Assembly (NCBI GenBank): GCA_021817345.1
Contig: JAKAVC010000042.1
Coordinates: 39,336-103,335 of the forward strand
Length of the DNA stretch: 64,000 nucleotides
From: Deltaproteobacteria bacterium
Lineage (GTDB): Bacteria; Desulfobacterota; Binatia; Binatales; Binataceae
Direction: 5' to 3'
This document shows positions 34,284 through 43,016 of this stretch, in pieces; the first letter of the stretch is position 1, and the number at the start of each line of letters is the position of its first letter. The notes below the pieces were generated by a model, which had not been told where the DNA came from, did no database searches, and saw nothing but the letters and a program-made list of their open reading frames with translations. Position numbers and translations under genes: made by a program.

Positions 34284-36476
34284 TTGGCGCCCGCGGACCA
34301 AATAACTCATTGGCCGAAGGATCGATACGGGCTGCTCGCAATGGCGGTGTACCTGCTGCTATCGCTTGCGATCTTCGGCCGCGCCATAGCCGGCCATCTC
34401 GGCGACTCCCACTTCGGCATCGGGACCGATCCTTCAGCATTCATTTGGTCGATGGCGTGGTGGCCGTACGCGATTCGTCACGGTTTGAATCCGTTGTTCA
34501 GCGACTACGTGTGGTCACCGCACGGATTGAATCTCACCTGGATGACCGCAATTCCGGCGGTGAGCCTTGCGATGTGGCCGGTGACGGCCGTCGCGGGACC
34601 GGTCGTCTCTTACAACGTGATATGCGTTTTGGCGCCCGCGCTGGCGGCGTGGAGCGCGTTCCTGTTGTGCCGGCAGATTTCCGGAACATGGTGGCCGGCG
34701 CTGGTCGGCGGCTATCTGTTCGGATTCTCGGCATACGTTCTCGGCCAGCTCGCCGGTAGTCATCCGCACATGTCACTTGTGTTCCTCGTGCCGCTCGCCG
34801 TGCTGCTTGTGGTGAAAGCGATCGAGGGCCAAATCAGCGGCGGGACTTTGGCGGCTGGGCTGACCGCGCTGCTGGTCGGGCAGTTTCTGATCTCGGTCGA
34901 AGTTTTCGCAACAGTGACCGCGGTTGGCGCCCTGATAGCTCTGCTTGGCTATTCTTTTGCGCCCCGTGAGATTCGTCTTCGGCTGAACGCGGTTTCGATA
35001 CCAGTCGCGCTCGCCTACGGATTTTCACTGCTGATAGTCAGTCCGTATATCCACGCGATGCTTGGAAATGATTGGCCTTCCGGTCCGATCTGGTCGATGA
35101 CGGCTTACTCCGCCGACCTGCTCAACTTCATCGTTCCGACGCCGACCTCCGCCATTGGCAGCCTCGCGTATGTCCGCGCTCTTGCCTCGCCTTTCTCGGC
35201 ATACGGCGTCGCGGAGGTGGACGCATACGTAGGATTGCCGATGCTGGCGGTCGCCGCATCCTACGCCTGGTATCATTGGCGCGAGCCGCTCGGGAAAATC
35301 CTGGTCGATTCATTCGTTATCAGCAGCGTGCTGGCGATGGGGCCTCGTCTGCATATCGACGGCGTTGACTGGGGCGGTTTGCCCGGGAAAATCCTTCCGA
35401 TGCTGCCGCTTTTGAATAAGGCGCTGCCGGCGCGTCTGATGATGTTATCGTTCCTCGTGCTCGGCGTGATCGCCGCAAACTGGCTCGCATCGGTGCGCCG
35501 TCCCGCCATTCGCGCGGGAGCCGCGTGGCTGTTGATATTATTTTCGTTTCCGAATCCGGCGGCCGCATTTTGGACCGTTCCGAACAACACCCCGAGTTTC
35601 TTTACCGCGCCAACCTGCACGCACGACCTGCGCGCGGGAGAGACGGTATTGGTTCTGCCCTTTGGGATTCGCGGCGACAGCATGATGTGGCAGGCGCAAT
35701 GCGGCATGCATTTTCGGATAGCGGGCGGATATACGGCGGTGGTGCCCTCCAGTTTCTCGGACTGGCCGATCTATCCTGCTTTCCTTGCCGCCACCTATTT
35801 GCCCGACCCGGGCGCTCAACTGAGCGCCTTCATCGCTCATCACGACGTGGAGGCCGTGATCGTCAGCGACGGGGACCCGGATGCGCCTTCGTGGAACCGC
35901 CTGCTTGCGTCTCTCGGAGCTGAGCCGCGCCGTATCGGAGGAGTCGCACTTTACCGCGTGGCGCGGAGCGCGACCGACCCGTACCTTGCGGTGACCGCCA
36001 GCGACATGCGCCGGCGCGCGCTCGGCACCCTTCTCGACACGCTGGTTCGCGCCGCGAACGGATGGCTCGCGCAGGGCCGAAGCCTCTCGTCGCTCACCCC
36101 GCTTAAGGCGCAGCGCGAAGGATTGCTGCCCGCGCAATGGTTGACGGGGCCAACCTCGGCGGGGTGGTCGATCGTGAATACGAGCCTTCCATGGAATGAC
36201 CCTCGATACTTCTGCGGCGTATGGCTTGGCCCGATGAAAAGGGGACTCGTCGGGGTTGGAATATACGGCCCGGATGACGCGATGGCGCCGGCACTCGCGC
36301 GATATAGACCGTACGCGGCTCACATCTATTCGCCTTATCCCCCGGATTCGAAGTCGAAACTCTCTTCGCAAAAAAGTTCAGGCGCAAGTGTGCTGGCGGT
36401 TATCGAATTCAGTCCGAGCGGCCTCAAAGAAGCCGCCACGCGGGTCGCCTCGCTCTCGGTTTCGCGGCAATCCTGA
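34284..36476 (+). CDS. Large polytopic membrane protein, GT-C/YfhO-like architecture
   Basis: A 730-residue protein with about ten to twelve membrane helices in residues 15-430, then a ~300-residue soluble C-terminal part. The early loop FGIGTDPSAFIWSMAWWPYA and the layout recall GT-C membrane glycosyltransferases and YfhO-like proteins, but I see no certain catalytic motif. The start is uncertain: TTG at 34284 or ATG at 34341. It stands alone downstream of tRNA-Leu. A role in surface glycan modification is inference. Confidence 0.6.
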   Translation: MAPADQITHWPKDRYGLLAMAVYLLLSLAIFGRAIAGHLGDSHFGIGTDPSAFIWSMAWWPYAIRHGLNPLFSDYVWSPHGLNLTWMTAIPAVSLAMWPVTAVAGPVVSYNVICVLAPALAAWSAFLLCRQISGTWWPALVGGYLFGFSAYVLGQLAGSHPHMSLVFLVPLAVLLVVKAIEGQISGGTLAAGLTALLVGQFLISVEVFATVTAVGALIALLGYSFAPREIRLRLNAVSIPVALAYGFSLLIVSPYIHAMLGNDWPSGPIWSMTAYSADLLNFIVPTPTSAIGSLAYVRALASPFSAYGVAEVDAYVGLPMLAVAASYAWYHWREPLGKILVDSFVISSVLAMGPRLHIDGVDWGGLPGKILPMLPLLNKALPARLMMLSFLVLGVIAANWLASVRRPAIRAGAAWLLILFSFPNPAAAFWTVPNNTPSFFTAPTCTHDLRAGETVLVLPFGIRGDSMMWQAQCGMHFRIAGGYTAVVPSSFSDWPIYPAFLAATYLPDPGAQLSAFIAHHDVEAVIVSDGDPDAPSWNRLLASLGAEPRRIGGVALYRVARSATDPYLAVTASDMRRRALGTLLDTLVRAANGWLAQGRSLSSLTPLKAQREGLLPAQWLTGPTSAGWSIVNTSLPWNDPRYFCGVWLGPMKRGLVGVGIYGPDDAMAPALARYRPYAAHIYSPYPPDSKSKLSSQKSSGASVLAVIEFSPSGLKEAATRVASLSVSRQS

Positions 36477-36577
36477 GAAAGGCTTCACAAGAGCGGAGCT
36501 TCGGCGGCCGCGCGATCCTGACGCTTGCCGGGTCGTTTGCCCGCCCTCGATTGCGAGAAGGTCGCGAACGCCGCGCG

Positions 36578-37039
36578 TTAAGCGTCGCGGCGCTCCTTTC
36601 GTGGGCCGAGGCGGCCCACGTACAGCGCAGCCGCGGCGGCAAGAATCGCCAGGTCGCGCGCGAGTTCGAGCAGGTTGCCCGCCAGCGTGGCGGGCGCGCC
36701 GGCGCCGCCGAAGCATCCGCAATCAACCGCGATACCGCGCGCGAGCGTTGATGCGAACGCGGCCGAGAATATCGCCGTGGCAACCGCGACCGCAAGCGCG
36801 CCCACCCGCCAGCCCGCGACGAGCATCGCGCCGGCGAGAATCTCGAAAGGTGGCAAGGCGAGCGCGAGCGGCGTTACCAGTGGACGCGGCAAAATCTGGA
36901 AAGACCAGATGGAATCGGCGAGTTGGAGCGGATTGGTTATCTTGACCGCGCCCGCGTACACGAAAACCCCTCCGACCACGAGCCGAATCGCGAGTTCGGC
37001 CCATCGGTAAAGCGCCGCGGTCCGTTCGCGGGGATTCAT
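36578..37039 (-). CDS. MauE/DoxX-like membrane protein
   Basis: A 153-residue protein with four membrane helices. The DCGCFGG motif near residue 106 is typical of MauE-type proteins, which help disulfide formation in methylamine dehydrogenase or related redox chemistry. The ATG at 37039 overlaps the rhodanese stop by four bases, so the two are coupled; the track ORF begins 33 bases earlier. No methylamine genes are near, so the substrate is unknown. Confidence 0.75.
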   Translation of the reverse strand: MNPRERTAALYRWAELAIRLVVGGVFVYAGAVKITNPLQLADSIWSFQILPRPLVTPLALALPPFEILAGAMLVAGWRVGALAVAVATAIFSAAFASTLARGIAVDCGCFGGAGAPATLAGNLLELARDLAILAAAAALYVGRLGPRKERRDA

Positions 37040-37560
37040 TTCCGGCTCACCGGCATCCCGGCCCGCGACCACGCCTCAAAGCCGCCAGTGAAGACTTCCA
37101 CGCGCTGAAATCCGAGGCTCAGCAGCGCGCTCGCCACCATCCTGCTGTCGTGGCAATCCTGCCCCGAGCAATAGACGACGATTTGTTTGCCGCGATCCTT
37201 TGCGAGAACGGAACCGAGCCGCCGGTAGTCGCGGGCGAAGTCCTCGCGCGAGAGGTTGAGGGCTCCGGGGACGTGGCCGTCGTGGTAAAACGGTTCGGCG
37301 CGAGCGTCGATTATGACCGCGCTCCCGCTGTTCACGATGGCGCGGAACTGGCCGAGCCCGATGAAGTTGGCGGGCGTGACCTGGAAGGCGGGCGCATGGA
37401 TTAACCGTTCGAGCTGCGCGGCGAGCCGTTGCTCCTGCGTCTGATAGGGCATCGGCACAGGTTCAACGCGAAAGTGGTTGATTGCGAGGCCCACGGCCAG
37501 TGAAAAAGCCGCGAGCGCCGCAAGAGCGGCCGCGTCTCCAGCACATTGAGCGTATCTCAT
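37036..37560 (-). CDS. Membrane-anchored rhodanese-domain protein
   Basis: One N-terminal membrane helix (LAALAAFSLAVGLAI) holds a rhodanese domain (~75-170) in the periplasm. The active-site Cys is in VYCSGQDCHDSR, and HVPGALNLSREDFA is a family motif. Length 174 residues. With the downstream MauE-like gene it forms a two-gene operon, suggesting transfer of sulfane sulfur or thiol redox at the membrane. Confidence 0.82.
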   Translation of the reverse strand: MRYAQCAGDAAALAALAAFSLAVGLAINHFRVEPVPMPYQTQEQRLAAQLERLIHAPAFQVTPANFIGLGQFRAIVNSGSAVIIDARAEPFYHDGHVPGALNLSREDFARDYRRLGSVLAKDRGKQIVVYCSGQDCHDSRMVASALLSLGFQRVEVFTGGFEAWSRAGMPVSRK

Positions 37561-37637
37561 TCCGGGCCCCGGCGTCTTATCGACTCCATTACACGATGAC
37601 GTCCGAGGAGGTCAGGGTCAACGCGATCGGTGGCATT

Positions 37638-37670
37638 GACCGGCGGGCGCGCATAAAGGGTATATAAGAT
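37638..37670 (+). promoter_or_regulatory. Possible promoter of the TonB-receptor gene
   Basis: TTGACC is followed 19 bases later by TATATAAG, within 160 bases of the receptor ATG. The spacing is long for sigma-70. No cobalamin-riboswitch box was seen in the leader. Confidence 0.3.
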
Positions 37671-37790
37671 GTATGTTTATGCGCCGCCCCAGCGTATCGA
37701 GGGCTTGCGCGCAGGCTCTATTCCAGTTCAAATAAGCGCGTTCCGGATCGCCGCATCCACGCCTTTAAAGCGTGTCGGGGGAGAGGACAC

Positions 37791-40019
37791 ATGAAAGGCC
37801 TGGTGTCCTTCGCGGCGGTCACCATCTGGTGCCTCATTTCCGTTCCGACGGCTCGGGCGATGAGCCCTGGCAAAACGTCCGCGGCGATTGCGCCGAACCG
37901 CGGCGCGAGCGGGGCGAAGCGTCGACTGTCTTCCGCGAAAAGAGCCGCCGCGGGCGGGAAAGCCGGTTCAGCCGCGAAAAAAATGCTTCTTGCGCCGGTC
38001 ATGGTCCGGGCGAAGCGGATGCTGCCGTCGCGCCTGATGAGCGACCGCGAGGCGCTCCGACGCCTTGAGCGCACGCCGGGAGCGGTCGCGCAGGTGACCG
38101 AGGCGCATATCCGCAGGCGCAAGGCCGCCAACCTCGGCGACGTGCTGGACTTCGTCCCCGGCGTAACCGCGGGCTCACGACAGGGCCCCGCGCAGGACAA
38201 TCAGATCTCGATCCGTGGCTCGGGCCTGGAAAGCAGGTACGAAACCTGGGGCATCAGCCTTCTGCAGGACGGCTTCGCGCTCAACCAGGCCGATGGGCTG
38301 GCGATCACGCAGCCGCTCGACATGGATTTCGTCAAGCGCATCGAGATCTACAAGGGAGCGAGCGCGCTGCGCTTCGGCGGCGACATGATGGGCGGAGCGA
38401 TCAACCTGGTTTCCAAGACGGGATACGACGCGCCGGCGCTGGAAACGGATTCGGAATTCGGTTCGTATGGTTTCGTCAAGAATTACGTCGGCTCGGGACA
38501 CGTGTCCGGGCCATGGGACTCATATCTGGGCCTCAGCGACACGGAGATGGGAGGGTTTCGCGGCCATGAGGTGGAGGTGCAGCGGCGGATGTTCGGCACG
38601 GTCGGGTACACGGGCGGCGACGGCGCGACGGTCCGCCTGGATACGTCGTACCTGAGCGACAGCGAAGACCTGCCGGGCGAGGTGACACGCAGCGAACTGG
38701 TCAACAACCCGACGCAGCCCGACCCGACCTACCTTGCCGACCGTGCCGCGCGCCAGTTCGATTTCATGCGCGGGGGCCTGACCGTCACGAAGCCGATCGG
38801 CGAGGACCAGTTGCTCGAAGTGTACGCGCAGTTCTACTGGCACGATTATGAGAATCCACTGCCGTTTGCCATCGTCGAAGGAAGCACATACGCCTGGAAC
38901 GGCGAGGCGCGCTATCTCAACCATGCGCGGCTCTTCAACCACCGCAATTATCTGACCGCCGGACTTCAGTACGGCGGCACGATGTGGAAGGACCTCAATT
39001 ACGTCAACGAAAAGGGTGAAACGGGCGCCGCGCTCAGAAACCAGTGGGATCGCGCGCTCGCGCTCGGCCTGTATGCCGAGGACGACTTCGACGTGACGCG
39101 CAAGCTTGGCCTGGTGATCGGCGGCAGGCTCGATTACGCGCGGCGCTCGGTATCGGGATTCGCGTCAGCCAGGGATTATGCGCCGACCGGAGCGGCCAAT
39201 TTCTTTTCGGGCCTTTCGCCGAGAGCCGGCTTCGTTTACCGGCTCGAACCGGCCGTGCAGTTCTTCGGAAACATCAGCCGCGCCTATCAGCCGCCGATTC
39301 TCAAAGAGGAAGAGGCTCCCGACGAGAACCCCGCCACCGCAAGCGTGGGCACGCTTCGCGCGGAGCGTGGATGGCAATTCGAGACCGGCGCGCGCGGTTC
39401 GTGGAAGAAGCGCTTCCAGTGGGACGTCGCGGCTTACGATTATGAGATCCACAACGAGATTCTGAACTTCAACCGGCTTCCGTTCCCGGGCGCCAACTTC
39501 GTCATCCCAAGCTACATCAACGCGCCGCGCACGCGTCATACCGGGGTCGAGGCGGGGTTCGGCGCGGCGCTGCTCAGAAACGTATCGCGCCTTTTGGGGT
39601 TCGAGGGACCGCCCGACCGAATTGCCGCGCGCGTCGCCTACACGTGGTCATATTTCCGCTTCGTCAACAATCCCACCTATGGCAACAACGAGATACCGGG
39701 GCTGGCGCCCGAAAACCGGATCGACGCGGAAGTCACCTATCAGAACGAAAACGGCTTCTGGCTGCAGCCCTACGTCTATACGGTGCCGGGCGGATGGGCG
39801 GTGAACAGCCTCAATACGGTTTACGCGCCCCCCTATACGCTGGTGGGCGTGCGCAGCGGCTACGACTACAAGCCGTGGCGTTGCCGGCTGTTCTTCGAAG
39901 CCTCGAATCTGACTAACGCGTCGTGGGCCGCGGCGATTGCGCCGGACGCCGGCGACCAGCGCTATTTCGATCCGGGCGACGGGCGGAGCTTTTACGGCGG
40001 AATCGCATGGCATCTGTAA
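37791..40019 (+). CDS. TonB-dependent outer-membrane receptor (FecA-like)
   Basis: Ligand-gated outer-membrane transporter of 742 residues. Signal peptide (to about residue 23, PTARAM), a basic Ala/Lys-rich linker, a TonB-box-like APVMVRA near 66, plug domain ~85-200 (LERTPGAVAQVTEAHI, NLGDVLDFVPGVTAG, RIEIYKGASALRFGGD), and a 22-strand-type barrel ending in GGIAWHL. A GGGGGAGAGG site precedes the ATG. Ferric siderophore or other iron complexes are the likely cargo. TonB follows with a 13-base overlap. Confidence 0.9.
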   Translation: MKGLVSFAAVTIWCLISVPTARAMSPGKTSAAIAPNRGASGAKRRLSSAKRAAAGGKAGSAAKKMLLAPVMVRAKRMLPSRLMSDREALRRLERTPGAVAQVTEAHIRRRKAANLGDVLDFVPGVTAGSRQGPAQDNQISIRGSGLESRYETWGISLLQDGFALNQADGLAITQPLDMDFVKRIEIYKGASALRFGGDMMGGAINLVSKTGYDAPALETDSEFGSYGFVKNYVGSGHVSGPWDSYLGLSDTEMGGFRGHEVEVQRRMFGTVGYTGGDGATVRLDTSYLSDSEDLPGEVTRSELVNNPTQPDPTYLADRAARQFDFMRGGLTVTKPIGEDQLLEVYAQFYWHDYENPLPFAIVEGSTYAWNGEARYLNHARLFNHRNYLTAGLQYGGTMWKDLNYVNEKGETGAALRNQWDRALALGLYAEDDFDVTRKLGLVIGGRLDYARRSVSGFASARDYAPTGAANFFSGLSPRAGFVYRLEPAVQFFGNISRAYQPPILKEEEAPDENPATASVGTLRAERGWQFETGARGSWKKRFQWDVAAYDYEIHNEILNFNRLPFPGANFVIPSYINAPRTRHTGVEAGFGAALLRNVSRLLGFEGPPDRIAARVAYTWSYFRFVNNPTYGNNEIPGLAPENRIDAEVTYQNENGFWLQPYVYTVPGGWAVNSLNTVYAPPYTLVGVRSGYDYKPWRCRLFFEASNLTNASWAAAIAPDAGDQRYFDPGDGRSFYGGIAWHL

Positions 40020-40843
40020 GGCACATCCGGAATTCCGAGCGCGGCCGGGATGCGCAGCGGAGCGTATCGAGCGGGAACTCGACGGAGCAACCCAAAGACG
40101 GGCGTCGCGGGCGATTGATGCCCGGCGCCTCCGCGTTCCTGCTTTCGATCCTCGCACACGCTCTACTGATCGGCGGCGTCATATGGTTCGTCGGGATTCC
40201 CAAAGGGCTCGCGCCGGTCGAGCCTATCCGCATCTCGTTGTTCGCCCCGGGCGCATCCGGCCCGGAACAAAGGCCTTCCGCCGCGCCTGCGCCGGTTCGT
40301 CGCACGAACAAAATCGTCGCGCCGCCGCATAAGGACACGGTCTTGCACCGAAAGAAGGTGCGGAAGAAAGTCGTGCGGGCTCACGCGATTTCACGGCGCG
40401 CCGAAATCGTCGTTGAAAAAAAGCCGCCCGCGCAATCATCGGAACGCGAGACGAAAAGCGTTTCAGGCACCCGCAACGTGGTCCCCGGACAGTCCGCGGG
40501 CTCGGCTGGCGGCGCAGCCGGCCGGCGGAGTCTCGGATTGGCCAGCACCGGTCCGTTTGCCGCGGGCACCGTGGCCCATCCGCCGCGAATTCTCAAGCGC
40601 GTGATGCCGCAATATCCGCTGCGCGCCCGCGTCAGGGGCGTTGCCGGGCGGGTGGTTGTCGAAGTCGTGCTCGGACGCGACGGCGGAATCCGCAAGCTGA
40701 CCGTGGTACATTCGGTCCCGCTCCTTGACAGGGCGGCGATACGCGCGGTCCGCCAATGGCGGTTCAGCCCGGCGCGCGACGCCAGCGAAACGCCGGTAAG
40801 CGTGATCGTCGATATCCCGGTCGTCTTCGCACTTGACGATTGA
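40007..40843 (+). CDS. tonB: TonB-family energy transducer
   Basis: Links the inner-membrane proton motive force to the receptor. One membrane helix (FLLSILAHALLIGGVIWFVG), a basic and Pro-rich periplasmic linker, and a C-terminal TonB domain (~195-278: MPQYPLRARVRGVAGRVVVE, LDRAAIRAVRQWRFSPA). I chose the ATG at 40007 (278 residues); a start at 40118 would remove the cytoplasmic extension. No exbB/exbD are adjacent, so they must lie elsewhere. Confidence 0.88.
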   Translation: MASVRHIRNSERGRDAQRSVSSGNSTEQPKDGRRGRLMPGASAFLLSILAHALLIGGVIWFVGIPKGLAPVEPIRISLFAPGASGPEQRPSAAPAPVRRTNKIVAPPHKDTVLHRKKVRKKVVRAHAISRRAEIVVEKKPPAQSSERETKSVSGTRNVVPGQSAGSAGGAAGRRSLGLASTGPFAAGTVAHPPRILKRVMPQYPLRARVRGVAGRVVVEVVLGRDGGIRKLTVVHSVPLLDRAAIRAVRQWRFSPARDASETPVSVIVDIPVVFALDD

Positions 40844-40963
40844 GTGCCAGCGCGCCGTGGCGCGCCCGATCCGTGCTTGCGGGGCGGACCCGCGCGGGCC
40901 TATACGAAAGTTGCGGCGCGCGTCTTGCCGCGGGCTTTGCAACTCGAACCAGCGAGGGAATCC

Positions 40964-42205
40964 ATGACCAGCGAATCCCACACCGGAATGTCAATTTCGC
41001 GCCTGGAGAGGATCGATCGCTTCCTTGGCGAGCGCTATGTCGACACGGGCAGAATCCCGGGCGCCGTGATGCTTATCGCGCGGCGCGGCGAGGTCGCCCA
41101 TCTGAGCGCGCTCGGGAACGCCGACTGCGAGCGGCGCAGGCCGATGCGCGAAGACACCATCTTCCGCATCTACTCGATGAGCAAGCCGATCACGAGTGTC
41201 GCCTTCATGATGCTGGTGGAGCGGGGGATGGTCGCGCTCGACGATCCGGTCGATAAGTTCATCCCCGAATGGAAGGATCTGGGCGTTTACCAAGGCGGCT
41301 TCATGGAGACGTTCCGCGTCGAGCGCCCGGCGCGCCAGATGCTGATAATCGACTTGCTGCGTCATACGTCGGGACTCACCTACGGCTTTCAGCAGACCAC
41401 CAACGTGGACGCGGCCTACCGAAAGCTCCACGTCGGCGAACGGCTCGGCGACGCCACGCTCGACACGATGATCGAGCGGCTTTCCCACCTGCCGCTCGAG
41501 TTTTCGCCCGGCACGGCGTGGAACTACTCGGTATCGACCGACGTGCTCGGATACCTCGTCGGGAAAATCTCCGGCGTTCCATTCGACCAGTTCGTCCGCC
41601 GCAACATCCTGGAGCCGCTCGGGATGACCGACACGGGCTTTCACGTCTCCGCTGAAAAGCAGGCGCGCTTTGCAGCGTGCTACTCGGCGACACCAAGAGG
41701 CACGATGATGCTGTTCGACGACCCGGCGAAGAGTCCATATCTCGAACCGCCGACCTTGTTTTCGGGCGGCGGCGGGATGGTATCGACGGTCGGCGACTAT
41801 TTGCGCTTCTGCCGGATGCTTCTCAACGGAGGGAAGCTCGACGGCGCGCAGCTCCTGAGCCCCAAGACGATCCAGTTGATGACGCTGAACCATCTGCCCG
41901 GCGGCAAGGACCTGCCCGCGATGTCGCGTTCGCTGTTCAGCGAAGTGACGTACAACGGCGTCGGGTTTGGGCTCGGCTTCGCGGTAACGCTCGATACGAC
42001 GCGGACGATGCTCCCGGGCAGTGTCGGCGATTACTCGTGGGGCGGAGCGGCTTCGACCTATTTCTGGATCGATCCGCAAGAGGAGCTGATAGCGATCTTC
42101 ATGACACAGCTGATGCCGCCGAGCACCTATCCGATTCGCCGCGAACTGCGCACGCTGGTGTACTCGGCGTTCACCGAGTCGAACGGCGAGCGGCCGCGGC
42201 CGTAG
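40964..42205 (+). CDS. Serine hydrolase, class C beta-lactamase/esterase family
   Basis: A 413-residue penicillin-binding-protein-like hydrolase. Nucleophile motif SMSKP (Ser-x-x-Lys, near residue 70), tyrosine motif NYSVSTDVLGY, and a late GG motif (SWGGAASTYFWIDP). A GAGGGA ribosome site sets the start at 40964; there is no signal peptide, so it is probably cytoplasmic and more likely an esterase (EstB-like) than a beta-lactamase. Confidence 0.87.
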   Translation: MTSESHTGMSISRLERIDRFLGERYVDTGRIPGAVMLIARRGEVAHLSALGNADCERRRPMREDTIFRIYSMSKPITSVAFMMLVERGMVALDDPVDKFIPEWKDLGVYQGGFMETFRVERPARQMLIIDLLRHTSGLTYGFQQTTNVDAAYRKLHVGERLGDATLDTMIERLSHLPLEFSPGTAWNYSVSTDVLGYLVGKISGVPFDQFVRRNILEPLGMTDTGFHVSAEKQARFAACYSATPRGTMMLFDDPAKSPYLEPPTLFSGGGGMVSTVGDYLRFCRMLLNGGKLDGAQLLSPKTIQLMTLNHLPGGKDLPAMSRSLFSEVTYNGVGFGLGFAVTLDTTRTMLPGSVGDYSWGGAASTYFWIDPQEELIAIFMTQLMPPSTYPIRRELRTLVYSAFTESNGERPRP

Positions 42206-42678
42206 CGCGCTCCGTCATGAAGCCGCGCGGCGGCCGGTTTATGTCAGTCTTCGAACATCAGCACAAGCGCGTCGCACACGGCCGATTTTCCGGCAGATAT
42301 GATTCCAGGTTGGATTTACCAAAGCCGGTGTGCGGCAGGCGGAACTTGCGCTCCTCATCAAGCATCCGCAGGCGCCTAGCGCGGCGACGCACAGGCTCGC
42401 GTAACCGCGCTGGCGCGCCCGCGGCGGCGCGCCCACTATTCCAATCCTTGGCGGCGCCGTTTAGGGTTGGCCGGGAAAACCCGCCGTCACAACCGGCCCC
42501 TGTCAGGTGCGATCTTCGGCGCGCCGCCAATTGAGTGAGCGCCCTCCGCCGCGGCGTTGGTGACCAAGAGTCACCAACGTTACCGTCATGATTCGGCTCC
42601 CTTCGACGCACTGGACCGCCGACAGCTAACACGCCGTGGCATGACTGGCCCGCACCATCTTCCTCAAGGCTTGCGGCC
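42206..42678. other. Intergenic region at the left border of the accessory block
   Basis: No convincing gene in 473 bases. It contains a perfect inverted repeat at 42555-42579. Short ORFs here are shadows with no recognisable features. Confidence 0.5.
42555..42579. promoter_or_regulatory. Perfect 10-base inverted repeat, operator or hairpin
   Basis: CGTTGGTGAC and GTCACCAACG flank CAAGA. It lies about 100 bases after the stop of the minus-strand cytochrome lipoprotein gene. No T tract follows, so an operator or factor-dependent terminator are both possible. Confidence 0.45.
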
Positions 42679-42990
42679 TCAATGGGACTGCTCGAGGTAG
42701 TAGGCCACGGCTCTGGCGTCCTGCGGTGGCAGATTGGCGAGAGTCCGCATGTGCATTATGATTTGCTGCCACTGCGCCGGTGAAAATTGCGCGCCAGGGC
42801 GGGCATTATGGCACTGCATACACTTGACCGGCCATAACCTCGCCCCGCGCAAAAACATCGCCTGCCGCTCGCTCGCCGTGGTCCCGGGTGGAGGCGCCAC
42901 GGCCGGCGCCGTCGCGCTGGAACACCCGGCCACCAGCAAGCAGATGGCCAAAACCATTTTGCTCCAAAGACGCACACTTCGATCGGACAT
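42679..42990 (-). CDS. Monoheme c-type cytochrome lipoprotein
   Basis: A 103-residue lipoprotein: lipobox LLVAGC (Cys23), a Pro/Ala linker, then a haem site CMQCH (57-61) in RLWPVKCMQCHNARPG, and a C-terminal helix with MRTLANLPPQDARAVAYYL. It should sit in a membrane facing the periplasm, or on the outer membrane. It follows the porin gene by 26 bases on the same strand, so they are probably co-transcribed. An electron-transfer role is likely; its partner is unknown. Confidence 0.8.
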   Translation of the reverse strand: MSDRSVRLWSKMVLAICLLVAGCSSATAPAVAPPPGTTASERQAMFLRGARLWPVKCMQCHNARPGAQFSPAQWQQIIMHMRTLANLPPQDARAVAYYLEQSH

Positions 42991-43016
42991 CTGATTAACT
43001 CCTCTCAGGTGGCGGG

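Noticed and set aside
37561-37790. Cobalamin or other riboswitch in the TonB-receptor leader
   Set aside because: No B12-box-like consensus or convincing multi-stem fold could be found by eye.
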